Positions 23,950 through 41,316 of a DNA stretch of 64,000 bases are shown piece after piece. The stretch comes from an uncultured Bacteroidales bacterium. GTDB lineage: Bacteria > Bacteroidota > Bacteroidia > Bacteroidales > UBA932. The position numbers were made by a program, and so were the translations under genes. The notes beneath the pieces are model-generated. The model was not told the origin of the DNA. It was given only the letters and a program-made list of their open reading frames with translations, and ran no database searches. How positions within the stretch are numbered: the stretch's first letter is position 1; each line of letters begins with the position of its first letter. Where the stretch lies: the NCBI GenBank assembly GCA_946415475.1, contig CAMKSQ010000008.1:1-64000 (forward strand), read 5' to 3'.

Positions 23950-26452
23950 AGTACCATTTCCGGCAACGCTTCTTTGCCTTGTCGCACTCTTTGCATGCTC
24001 ATCGGCCCAAACGCCGCCTCCTTCAGACGGCTTTGTCACGGAGACGGTTGTTCCGCAGCGCGTAGTGTGCACGTCCGGTCCCGTCAATGACCCCCAGTAT
24101 CTCCTTGACCCTTACTGCGGCCAAGTGTCAACTGACGAGGACCGTGAAACCGTTTTCAGTGAAGGTGGAAGCGTTGTCCTGGATTATGGTAAAGAACTCC
24201 AGGGAGGTGTGCGGATTGTACGCTCCATGTATGGCTCCCATAAAGCCGCAAAGTTCCGTCTGGTGTTTGGAGAGTCGGTCTCCGAGGCCCTCTCAAGTGT
24301 TTCCGATGCTGGAACTACCGCTACAAACGACCATTCCGTGAGGGATTGCACAGTGGAGGTTCCCTGGCTTGGAAGCGTGGAGTTCGGAAGCAGCGGCTTC
24401 CGTTTTGTCCGCCTTGAACTCATTGACGGAGACGGCGAGGACGTCGCCCTGGTGGCCGTGGAAGCCGTATCCAGAAAACGGGACATTCAGTATCAGGGTT
24501 CCTTCAGTTGCTCTGACGAAGTTCTCACCAGAGTATGGCAGACGGGAGCATATACCGTACACCTTTGTATGCAGGATTATCTTTGGGATGGAGTGAAAAG
24601 GGACCGCCTTGTCTGGATGGGGGACATGCACCCGGAAGTGATGACCGTCAATACGGTATTCGGAAACCAGGGCGTGGTTCAGAAAAGCCTTGATTATGTG
24701 CGGGACAAGACAGCCCCTGGCGGGTGGATGAACGGCATCTCATCTTATTCTCTTTGGTGGATAATAATCCAGCATCACCTTTACTCCTGGTACGGAGATT
24801 TTGACTACCTTAAGGAGCAGAAAGAGTACCTGGAGGCTCTTCTGGAGGATGTCGTTTCGGAGGTTGAGGATGGATGGGAGGCCTATGGGGACGGCAGGTT
24901 CATAGACTGGCCTTCATATGACAAGCCCGCCGTAATTCACGCCGGTCTCCAGGCTCTTACAGTTCGTGCACTTTCGGCCGGGGCCAGTCTGATGGAGTGG
25001 CTTGGCGAGCCTTCTTTTGCCATCAGATGCCAGGATCTTGCCAAGGAGATGCGTTCACATGTTCCCGGCACCGACTCCAGCAGCCAGGCGGCAGCCCTCC
25101 TCTCATTGGAAGGTATGCTGGACGCCGGAACCGCGTCGGAACTTATCCTTGAAAACGGGCCGGAAAAATTCACCTCGTTCATGGGTTATTACCTTTTGGA
25201 GGCCCTTGCAAGGAGCGGGCATTATGCCGAAGCCATGGATATGATAAAGGCCTATTGGGGACGCATGCTTGAACTTGGGGCCACCACTTTCTGGGAAGAT
25301 TTCAATTACTCGGATGCCTCGGATGCCGCTCCGATAGACGAGGTTGTGCCGGAAGGGAAATTCGACATCCACGCCGATGGCGGAGCCTGGTGCTATGTGG
25401 GCCTCAGGCACAGTCTCTGCCACGGCTGGGCAAGCGGTCCCACCGCCTGGCTCAGTGCCCATGTGCTCGGAATAGAACCTGTGGGTATAGGAATGAAAAA
25501 GGTAAGGATAGAGCCTCATCTTGGAAATCTTGACTGGGCCGAAGGTACATTTCCTACACCCTACGGTATAATAAGCGTGAGGCATCAGAAACGCCCTGAC
25601 GGAAGCATAGAATCCAAAGTCCGGCTGCCTAAGGGTGTCACAAGAGTAGAATCCCGTTCCGCGCCCTCAAAGACTACGGAGACTCTTGAGGTGATGTCAT
25701 TCAACGTGCGCTATGGGTCGGCCGAAGACGGTGACAATGTTTGGAAAAACCGCCGTGAGGCCGCCGCTGCCATGATCATGGACCGCCACCCGGCTGTGTT
25801 CGGCGTACAGGAAGCGCTGGATTTCCAGCTTACTTATTTCGAGGAAAACTGTCCCGGCTACAAATATGTGGGCGTGGGACGCGAGGACGGCGACCACGAC
25901 GGTGAGCACATGGCCGTTTTCTATGATACGGAGCGCCTGGAGCTCCGGGACTGGGGTACTTACTGGCTGTCCGATACTCCCGATGTGCCTTCCTATGGCT
26001 GGGATGCCGCCTGCAAGCGTACCGCCACGTGGACTCTCATGAAGGACAAGGCTACAGGCCGCCTCTTCTTCTTTGTAAACACTCACCTGGACCATGTAGG
26101 AGCGGAAGCCCGTAAAAACGGATTGCTGCTTCTGGTAGAAAAGATAGGCGCAATGAATCCGGAAGGCTATCCTATGGTTCTTACGGGAGACATGAATGTT
26201 TATCCGGAGGACCCTTGCCTTGTGGCACTGAGGGAACTGATGGAAGACGCCCGGGAAACGGCGCCGGTTACAGATAACGGTGTTACCTGGCACGATTGGG
26301 GCAAGGAGGTTTCCGGCCCTCCGATTGACTATGTTTTCTATTCCGGCTTTGCCGGCTGCAGTAGGTTCAGGGCCGTCCGGAAGTCCTATAAGGGCGTAGA
26401 CTATGTGTCGGACCACTATCCCGTAACAGCCACTCTTAGATATGAGGATTAA
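23942..26452 (+). CDS. Fusion of a GH78-like rhamnosidase and an EEP-type phosphoesterase
   Basis: An 836-residue lipoprotein (lipobox LFAC). Residues about 60-180 form a beta-sandwich. Residues about 185-560 form a six-hairpin toroid of the alpha-L-rhamnosidase type with the variant motif DGVKRDRLVWMGDMHPE in place of the usual CPQRxERLGWxGD. This is followed by the usual C-terminal 'KVRIEPHLGNLDWAEGTFPTPYG' sandwich. From residue 581 a complete endonuclease/exonuclease/phosphatase domain follows: MSFNVRYG, GVQEAL, NTHLDHVG, GDMNVYPED, IDYVFYS and VSDHYPVTA supply the usual Asn, Glu, His, Asp and Asp-His active-site set. The frame is continuous through the junction (codon usage unbroken). 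It probably removes a sugar and a phosphate-linked group from the same glycan. Note that the GH78-like part may be non-canonical. Confidence 0.8.
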   Translation: MTKVPFPATLLCLVALFACSSAQTPPPSDGFVTETVVPQRVVCTSGPVNDPQYLLDPYCGQVSTDEDRETVFSEGGSVVLDYGKELQGGVRIVRSMYGSHKAAKFRLVFGESVSEALSSVSDAGTTATNDHSVRDCTVEVPWLGSVEFGSSGFRFVRLELIDGDGEDVALVAVEAVSRKRDIQYQGSFSCSDEVLTRVWQTGAYTVHLCMQDYLWDGVKRDRLVWMGDMHPEVMTVNTVFGNQGVVQKSLDYVRDKTAPGGWMNGISSYSLWWIIIQHHLYSWYGDFDYLKEQKEYLEALLEDVVSEVEDGWEAYGDGRFIDWPSYDKPAVIHAGLQALTVRALSAGASLMEWLGEPSFAIRCQDLAKEMRSHVPGTDSSSQAAALLSLEGMLDAGTASELILENGPEKFTSFMGYYLLEALARSGHYAEAMDMIKAYWGRMLELGATTFWEDFNYSDASDAAPIDEVVPEGKFDIHADGGAWCYVGLRHSLCHGWASGPTAWLSAHVLGIEPVGIGMKKVRIEPHLGNLDWAEGTFPTPYGIISVRHQKRPDGSIESKVRLPKGVTRVESRSAPSKTTETLEVMSFNVRYGSAEDGDNVWKNRREAAAAMIMDRHPAVFGVQEALDFQLTYFEENCPGYKYVGVGREDGDHDGEHMAVFYDTERLELRDWGTYWLSDTPDVPSYGWDAACKRTATWTLMKDKATGRLFFFVNTHLDHVGAEARKNGLLLLVEKIGAMNPEGYPMVLTGDMNVYPEDPCLVALRELMEDARETAPVTDNGVTWHDWGKEVSGPPIDYVFYSGFAGCSRFRAVRKSYKGVDYVSDHYPVTATLRYED

Positions 26453-26468
26453 AACAACTTAATTAACT

Positions 26469-27479
26469 ATGAAAAGACGTGATTTCCTGAAGGTTTCCGG
26501 TGCGGCGACGGCCGGTCTAGCCCTGACGGGATGCCTGCCGGGCAGGGAGTCAAAGACCGCTTCGGCAACTCCCCTGGAGAATGAACAAAAAAAACTCTAC
26601 AAAGACCGCATTTCAAGGGACGTTTCCCCCTATGACCCCCTTTACCTCAAGGAGATAACAGTAAATATCGGCCTCAAGGAGCCCTTTGACGTAATGCATG
26701 TTTCCGACAGCCATATCGCAAGGGCCGACGACCGTGACGGAGAACGCACAATCAAGCTTGCCGCTTCACGGTCAAGGGGAATGAATGCCGGAGAGCATTA
26801 CCTGGACGAGGCCGTTAACATTGCCCGGAAGAAGGGCATGCACCTCATGCACACCGGTGACCTTATAGATTTCGTGTCGGAGGCTAATCTAGACACCTGT
26901 GCCAAGCATATGATGGATGAGGACTGGTTCACATGCTCCGGCAACCACGAGTTCTCCATTTACATGGGTGAAGACCATGAGGATGAAGCATATAAACGCC
27001 GCAGTTATGACGCCGTGCAGGGAGCATTCCCCAACGACATCACCTTTGCAAGCCATGTCATCGGCGGAGTGAATTTTGTTGCCGTAGACAATGTGTACTA
27101 TAATTTCACACACGCACAACTTGAGCTCATGAAGGCCGAAGCAGAGAAAGGCCTTCCCATGGTGATGCTGGTGCACGTCCCCCTGTACACCCCGGCCCAT
27201 TTCAAAGACGAGATGGAGGAGGTGGGCGGCGAGTGCGCCTATCTTGCGGGCGTTCCGGACCACCTTGTAGATACCTATAAGCCAGGCAGGCAGGAATCCC
27301 AGAGGGCAGATGCTCCCACCATGGAGTTCATTGACTGGCTCAAGGAGCAGTCCCTCCTGAAGGCCATCCTTGCCGGCCACATGCACCGTTTCTTCGAAGA
27401 CCGCTTCTCCGCGACGGCAATACAGTATACGGTTGGGGCCTGTTATCTTGGGGAGGCCGAAGTAGTCCATTTCGTTTAA
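26469..27479 (+). CDS. Calcineurin-like metallophosphoesterase with Tat/lipoprotein signal
   Basis: A protein of 336 residues. The N-terminus MKRRDFLKVSGAATAGLAL carries a twin-arginine motif (RRDFLK) followed by a lipobox-like LTGC. Metal-ligand motifs in order: HVSDSHIA (DxH), HTGDLIDF (GD), CSGNHEF (GNHE), LVHVPLY (H) and AGHMHRF (GHxH). Family: dimetal phosphatases/phosphodiesterases. Substrate unknown. Sits between the GH78-EEP fusion and the GH27 gene in the enzyme operon, so a phosphorylated glycan product is a reasonable guess. Confidence 0.85.
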   Translation: MKRRDFLKVSGAATAGLALTGCLPGRESKTASATPLENEQKKLYKDRISRDVSPYDPLYLKEITVNIGLKEPFDVMHVSDSHIARADDRDGERTIKLAASRSRGMNAGEHYLDEAVNIARKKGMHLMHTGDLIDFVSEANLDTCAKHMMDEDWFTCSGNHEFSIYMGEDHEDEAYKRRSYDAVQGAFPNDITFASHVIGGVNFVAVDNVYYNFTHAQLELMKAEAEKGLPMVMLVHVPLYTPAHFKDEMEEVGGECAYLAGVPDHLVDTYKPGRQESQRADAPTMEFIDWLKEQSLLKAILAGHMHRFFEDRFSATAIQYTVGACYLGEAEVVHFV

Positions 27480-27489
27480 ACGCTCCGGC

Positions 27490-29376
27490 ATGAAAAGGAC
27501 AATCATTACACTTGCGATACTTCTTCTTTGCCGGTTGGCCCTGGCCCAGGGGATAAGCGTTGAAACGGCAAAATTTCGCGTGGGAGACAATCCCGCGTGG
27601 GCGTCTCCTTCTTTTAACGACACCTCGTGGGATGTTCTCCGGCTGGATACGGACTGGAACGCCCAGGGCATAGACAACGACAACGCCTATGGCTGGTACA
27701 GGCTGCATGTGGTAATACCGTCTTCCCTGAAGGGGCGCGATTCGGATAAAATCCTTTTGGCACTGGGCACCATAGACGATGCCGACGAAACATTCCTAAA
27801 TGGAGTTCTTGTTGGAAAGACTGACGGCTATGACTCTCCTCGCCGCTATATTGTAGACCGAAAACTGGTGCGCTGGGACAAGGAGAATGTTATAGCCGTG
27901 AGAGTCTATAACGGAGATCCTCCCGGGGGCTTTTATGGCAAACCCGCATGGATTACGTTGGTTTCGGGTCCCTATATCCTTACACCGCCAGCCCCGGCTA
28001 CACCGCGCTACAACGGCCCGGCGGTCTTGGGCGTCAGACCTGGTTCGCCGGTTATTTTCAGGCTGGCATTCTCCGGCGAAAAGCCCATGCGATATGCTGT
28101 TGAGGGCCTCCCTGAGGGCGTTGTGCTGGACAGTGAAAAAGGTGTCCTCAGCGGGAGCGTGAAGGAGGAGGGAGATTATCCCCTGGTACTGAAGGCCAGG
28201 AATGCAAAGGGAAGTGCAAGCGCCTCTTTTACCCTTAAGGTGGGAAGCCGGATAGCGCTCACCCCTCCCATGGGCTGGAACTCCTGGAATTGCTGGGGAA
28301 CAAGCGTGTCCCAGAAGAAAGTGATGGAATCGGCCATGGCCCTTGTAAGTTCAGGGCTTGCCGATTATGGCTACAGTTATGTCAACGTGGACGATGCCTG
28401 GGAGGCCGCGGAGAGAAATCCGGACGGGACCATCGGCACAAATGAAAACTTCCCGGACATGAAGGGCCTTGGAGACTGGCTTCACGGGAACGGACTCAAG
28501 TTTGGCATATACTCAAGTCCCGGAGACCGCACCTGCGGCGGTTATCTTGGGTCTCTCGGCCATGAAAAAGAGGATGCAGAGGTCTGGAACAGCTGGGGTG
28601 TGGACTATCTTAAATATGACTGGTGCGGATACTCCAAGGTTTACGGCGCCTCTTCTGACCATTCCGTGGCGGCACTTCTGAGGCCTTACATAAAGATGCA
28701 GCAGTACCTCAGGGAGCAGCCCCGGGATATCTTCTATTCCCTTTGCCAGTACGGCATGGGAAATGTGTGGGAGTGGGGCGCTTTTGTGGACGCCAATTCC
28801 TGGCGCACTACGGTTGACATTACCGATACTTGGGAATCCGTGCGTTCAATTGGCTTTGAGCAGCAGGATGGCCTTCATCCCTACTCCGGACCCGGCCACT
28901 GGAACGACCCCGACATGCTGGTAGTGGGCAAGGTGGGCTGGAGCGACAACCTGAGGGACAGCCGCCTTACCCCCGATGAACAGTATAGCCATATAAGCCT
29001 TTGGGCCCTCCTTGCAGCCAACATGCTTATTGGATGTGACCTCTCCAGGATAGACGATTTTACCCTTAACCTCCTGTGCAACAACGAGGTTAATGCCATT
29101 AACCAGGATGTTCTGGGAAGGCAGGCCCATAAGGACATAGAGGAGGATGGGATTGAGATCTGGAGCAGGGAACTGAGTGACGGCGGCCTCGCCATAGGGA
29201 TTTTCAACCTTAACGAAGCCCCTGTTCCCGTGTATCTTGGCGGGGCGATAGGGAAGATAGACCTTGAGGCCGACTCCGTCAGGGACCTTTGGCGTCAGAA
29301 GGATATTCCCACGGACGCAACATATACCGTCCCGTCTCACGGAGTCCTTCTTGTGAAAATGAAAACAAGCAAATAA
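27490..29376 (+). CDS. GH27 alpha-galactosidase-like enzyme with N-terminal binding domains
   Basis: A 628-residue protein with a signal peptide ending ALAQ. Residues about 22-165 resemble a jelly-roll galactose-binding domain (W-Y-R-L-H-V, FLNGVLVGKT). Residues about 170-255 resemble a putative Ig-like (He_PIG type) domain. The GH27 barrel follows: TPPMGWNSWNCWG, VNVDDAWE, nucleophile Asp377 in YLKYDWCGY, and acid/base Asp475 in WNDPDM. GH27 includes alpha-galactosidases and beta-L-arabinopyranosidases, which differ by a few pocket residues not judged here. It lies 10 bp after the phosphoesterase gene. Confidence 0.9.
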   Translation: MKRTIITLAILLLCRLALAQGISVETAKFRVGDNPAWASPSFNDTSWDVLRLDTDWNAQGIDNDNAYGWYRLHVVIPSSLKGRDSDKILLALGTIDDADETFLNGVLVGKTDGYDSPRRYIVDRKLVRWDKENVIAVRVYNGDPPGGFYGKPAWITLVSGPYILTPPAPATPRYNGPAVLGVRPGSPVIFRLAFSGEKPMRYAVEGLPEGVVLDSEKGVLSGSVKEEGDYPLVLKARNAKGSASASFTLKVGSRIALTPPMGWNSWNCWGTSVSQKKVMESAMALVSSGLADYGYSYVNVDDAWEAAERNPDGTIGTNENFPDMKGLGDWLHGNGLKFGIYSSPGDRTCGGYLGSLGHEKEDAEVWNSWGVDYLKYDWCGYSKVYGASSDHSVAALLRPYIKMQQYLREQPRDIFYSLCQYGMGNVWEWGAFVDANSWRTTVDITDTWESVRSIGFEQQDGLHPYSGPGHWNDPDMLVVGKVGWSDNLRDSRLTPDEQYSHISLWALLAANMLIGCDLSRIDDFTLNLLCNNEVNAINQDVLGRQAHKDIEEDGIEIWSRELSDGGLAIGIFNLNEAPVPVYLGGAIGKIDLEADSVRDLWRQKDIPTDATYTVPSHGVLLVKMKTSK

Positions 29377-29384
29377 CAGCAAAT

Positions 29385-37810
<8,426 letters not shown>

Positions 37811-37814
<4 letters not shown>

Positions 37815-39388
37815 AGCCTGATTTTTCCGTCTTTCTCTACGCGGACCGTAGACTTTTGTCCGTCTCCCCAGATTACGGTAAGGTTGAACGGCACGTTTGT
37901 CTTGACCGTAATCACCGGCTTTTCGGAAGAAGATTTCCTGGCCGAAGCCTTTAGTGTCACCACTCCTTCCGGACCAAAGGGATACCGCTCTATCCCGTGT
38001 GCTTCCGTTTGTCTCAAATCCCACTCGATCATTTCATCGGCGTAGTTTGAACGTATGCCAAGGATGCATTCTATAAACTCTGCAATTGGAGGAAGACCGG
38101 CCCAGCCCACAAAATCCTTCCTGGCCATGAAGCCGGGCTGGGCGCTCTCAGGGGCATAGTATTCCCAGAAAGTGCCGGTATTCTTCCATACTTCAAGGAC
38201 TGCGCCGTAATGGTTGTCGGCTATCTCGCGTGAAAGTTCCCTGTAGCCTTTGCGCCACAGGCCGTCAATGACCATGTAGTTGGTTCCTGGCCATACTCCG
38301 CCCTGCCAGTATCTGCCAAGGGGATTGTATTTTTTGTGGTCTGCGCTAAGGGACGGTACGCGGTGAGGGCGGTTGAATTCACTTTCATCGGAAAGATGCC
38401 CTACAATGTCATCCAGCCTCTCCTTTTCCAGAATGTCCGTTTGGAGGGCCCAGAAAGCGGCAATGGTCTTGACGCTAGAGCGGGAACCGTCGGCGTATAC
38501 GTCGTAAAGGAACTTTTCTTCAGGGTCCCACATGTTCTCATTGATCCATTTCTTGAGGAATTTCATCTCATCCTCCAGTTCCTCTATTTCCTGCCAGCGC
38601 TCAGTGTAAAACCCTATCTGCATGAGGCACCAATCCACAAGGTATTGCTGGAGATTGGTGTCCAGCCAACTCATATGGCCGTTTGAAAAAATAGGGTTGT
38701 AACCCTCCTGGACCCTTGGAAGGTTGTCCATGCCGGTGCCCCAGCCGCTGCTCCAGTAGGTTCCGTCTGGCCACGTGCGGTTGAGTTTCCACCACTGGGC
38801 ATATGCCACAAGGGCCGGAAACACGCGGTGAAGGCGGTCTGTGTCTCCATACTGCAGGTAATACAGGAGTTCCGCCCAGGGGAGGAGGTTGGGACCTGTG
38901 CTCACGGGGTCGTAGCGCTCGAAGCAGTCTGTCCCGTCTGCCCTGATTTCCCTGCAAATGAAGCCGTCCTGATGCTGCTTTGCGTAAAAATTGTCAAGGG
39001 TGCGCTGGAATGGGAAGAAGCGGTATCCGTAGCGGGCAAAAAGCATCATGAAACTGTCGTCCCACATGAAGATGTTGCCGTTGTATGCTACGTCAAGGTA
39101 AGGACTCACAAAGCCGGATCCCTTTTGCGGCTGACGGATGTTCCCTATGGCAATCTGCCAGGCATGCCAGTACATGTCCACTTCTTGAGTATGGCCTTCC
39201 CAGAATGGGGCGGGGAGCACTTTTCTGGCTTTATCAAAGCTTTGGGGCTCAATGGTTTCCATCTCCATGGTCCGATAGGGGTTTTCGGCCACGAAGATGT
39301 TTTTTACATAGGTGTTCTTGTAATTCTGGCCATGCCCCTGAAATGAGACAAGGAGCAGGGATATGGCAAGGATCGCTGTTTTTCTCAT
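37811..39388 (-). CDS. GH63/trehalase-like (MGH1-type) alpha-glycosidase, secreted
   Basis: A 525-residue protein with a signal peptide ending GHGQ. The body is an alpha/alpha toroid with the clan GH-G landmarks FMWDDSFMMLFARYG (about 120), 'WSSGWGTGMDNLPRV' (the E/S-S-G-x-D-N-x-P-R acid region, about 218-232), 'WQGGVWPGTNYMVIDGLW' and FWEYYAPE. These match the mannosylglycerate-hydrolase-like/GH63 superfamily, whose members act on alpha-glucosides and related alpha-linked sugars. The substrate here is open. Last gene of a minus-strand trio, overlapping the PLC/ALP gene by 4 bp. Confidence 0.75.
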
Positions 39389-41310
39389 TTTCTCACCAGT
39401 TTTTTGATTTTGGCGGGTATCTCTATGTTCATGTATGTGCCGATGAACTCACGGGAACCGGGGCCGTATGCGAATACCGGTACTACGGTGGGTGTATGGT
39501 CGTCGGAGTTGTACACGGCAAGGACATGGCCGCTTTCAAGGTCTCCGTCCAGGATGGTAAGGCCTCCGGTTTCGTGGTCTGCGGTGACAACCACAAGGGT
39601 GTGGCCGTCTTCATCGGCAAACCTCAGGGCTTCGGCAATTGCAAGGTCAAAGCTCAGTTGCTCCAATACCGATGCGGGGAAGCAGTCGGAGTGTCCTGCA
39701 TAGTCTATCTTTGCGCCTTCCACCATAAGGAAGAAACCCTTCCTGGAGTCTTTCTGCAGCTTCTTTATGGATGCACGGGTAATATCGGCAAGGAAATGGA
39801 GATTCTCTTCCGTGGCATATTCTCCCATGCGGTTGTCAAGGCAGATCAACTTTCCGCTTACCTTGTCTACTTCGACGGCATCGTTGGTGTAGCTGTATCC
39901 GTTGGCTTTTATGCCGGAGAGCATGTCTATGCCGTCTTCGCGGGTCCCCTCTATGCATCCTCGGCCGCTGCCGCAGATAAGGTCGGCCTTGCTCGAAAGC
40001 ATTGCGCGGGTAATAAGTTCGGTGCTGTCACGCTCGGAGGTGTGTCCGTAGAAAACAGCCGGGGTTGCATCGGCGATGTCCCCGAGTGAAACTATTCCGG
40101 TTGCCTTTCCCATGTCCTTGAAATAGTCGGCAAGGGAGGGATAGGCTTCACTGCCGTCGTGATTTGTGGCAATGTGGCGCGTCCATGACATCTTTCCGGT
40201 TGCAAGGGCGCTGCCGCCGGACGCGGAGTCTCCGATGAAGTCGTCCTGGGGGTTGTAGAACTGGATTCCGGTACTCTTGATTTTAAGGAGTGAAAGATCC
40301 CGGCGGTTGGCATAGGCTCCGGCGGCAATCTGGTTTATTCCCATGCCGTCTCCGATGAGGAAAATGACGTTCTTGATCTTCCCTTTACAGCCGTCCTTCC
40401 TGTAAGTGGGGGTGTAGGTGGGGATGCGGGCCGAAAGCTGAAGTTTTTCGTTCTGGAAGCCTGAGAAACTGCGGGTGGCCTTGTCCAGTTTTTTTGTGCC
40501 CGTCACTCCGGACTGGACATTGTGACGGCCAATGATGAAGTTCTTGTTGCCCCAGTCGCTGAAGAACTGTGATGCTACGGCGGGTTTGTCTGTCCCAATT
40601 ATGTCAACGCCAAGTTTCCAGAACGTGAAATATGCCGTGGTGCCTTCGGGGGCGTCCCAGAAGCGGATGGGCTTGCCCCAGGAATGCACCTTTTCTATGG
40701 CGGCCTTGACGGCGGCAAGTTCCGGGTCTATCATCCTTCCTTTTCCGTTCCATTTGCGTGAGAACATTCGGAAAGAATTGCTCACCAGAACCACTCTTTC
40801 AAGCTGCATGGGAGAGTAATCATCCCGGATGTCTCCATCGTAGCCTATCCACGAAGGGTACTTCAGGAAATCCTCCTTGGGCGGGACATTGCCGGTTATG
40901 GCAATCCGGACTCCGTTTTCAGAGGAGAAGACATCCGGATACTTCTCCAGAGCCTTCACAACTTCCGGAAGTTCATCTTCGGCCGGGCTTTTGAGCTCTA
41001 TCATGAGGATGAGGCGGTCCGGGGAATCTTTCCACATGCGGCCTCCGTTGCTTCGGAAGGTCTGGACTATGGGCTGGATGTACATGGCGTCCAGGTTTCT
41101 TTCCGGGGTGAGGTCTTCTTCATCATGGCCTACAAGGAGCTTTCCGTCGGAGAGGAATACATCGGCTTCTATTGAGGCGCAGTGCTGGGAATAAGCCTCC
41201 CAGAAAGGCGCAGTGCGGTTATAATCATTGTGAGAGTGAAGGATCACCGGAAGCTGTGCCCATGTCAGCACGCTCACAAAAAGGAAAGGGATAAGAAGAA
41301 GTCTTTTCAT
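39385..41310 (-). CDS. Fusion of a PLC/GDPD-like domain with alkaline phosphatase
   Basis: A 641-residue secreted protein (signal MKRLLLIPFLFVSVLTWAQ). Residues about 22-260 resemble the PI-PLC/glycerophosphodiesterase TIM barrel: HSHNDYNR, 'IEADVFLSDGKLLVGHDEEDL' (acid-acid-His pattern) and 'IELKSP'. Residues about 315-640 form an alkaline phosphatase: FLIGDGMGINQ, nucleophile Ser in DSASGGSALATGK, 'VEGAKIDYAGHSD' and VVTADHETGGL. The combination can first cut a phosphodiester and then strip the monoester phosphate. In its operon with GH92 it suggests the target glycan bears phosphodiesters. Similar fusions occur in Bacteroidetes, but the role is not established as far as I know. Confidence 0.85.
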   Translation of the reverse strand: MKRLLLIPFLFVSVLTWAQLPVILHSHNDYNRTAPFWEAYSQHCASIEADVFLSDGKLLVGHDEEDLTPERNLDAMYIQPIVQTFRSNGGRMWKDSPDRLILMIELKSPAEDELPEVVKALEKYPDVFSSENGVRIAITGNVPPKEDFLKYPSWIGYDGDIRDDYSPMQLERVVLVSNSFRMFSRKWNGKGRMIDPELAAVKAAIEKVHSWGKPIRFWDAPEGTTAYFTFWKLGVDIIGTDKPAVASQFFSDWGNKNFIIGRHNVQSGVTGTKKLDKATRSFSGFQNEKLQLSARIPTYTPTYRKDGCKGKIKNVIFLIGDGMGINQIAAGAYANRRDLSLLKIKSTGIQFYNPQDDFIGDSASGGSALATGKMSWTRHIATNHDGSEAYPSLADYFKDMGKATGIVSLGDIADATPAVFYGHTSERDSTELITRAMLSSKADLICGSGRGCIEGTREDGIDMLSGIKANGYSYTNDAVEVDKVSGKLICLDNRMGEYATEENLHFLADITRASIKKLQKDSRKGFFLMVEGAKIDYAGHSDCFPASVLEQLSFDLAIAEALRFADEDGHTLVVVTADHETGGLTILDGDLESGHVLAVYNSDDHTPTVVPVFAYGPGSREFIGTYMNIEIPAKIKKLVRK

Positions 41311-41316
41311 AGCGTC

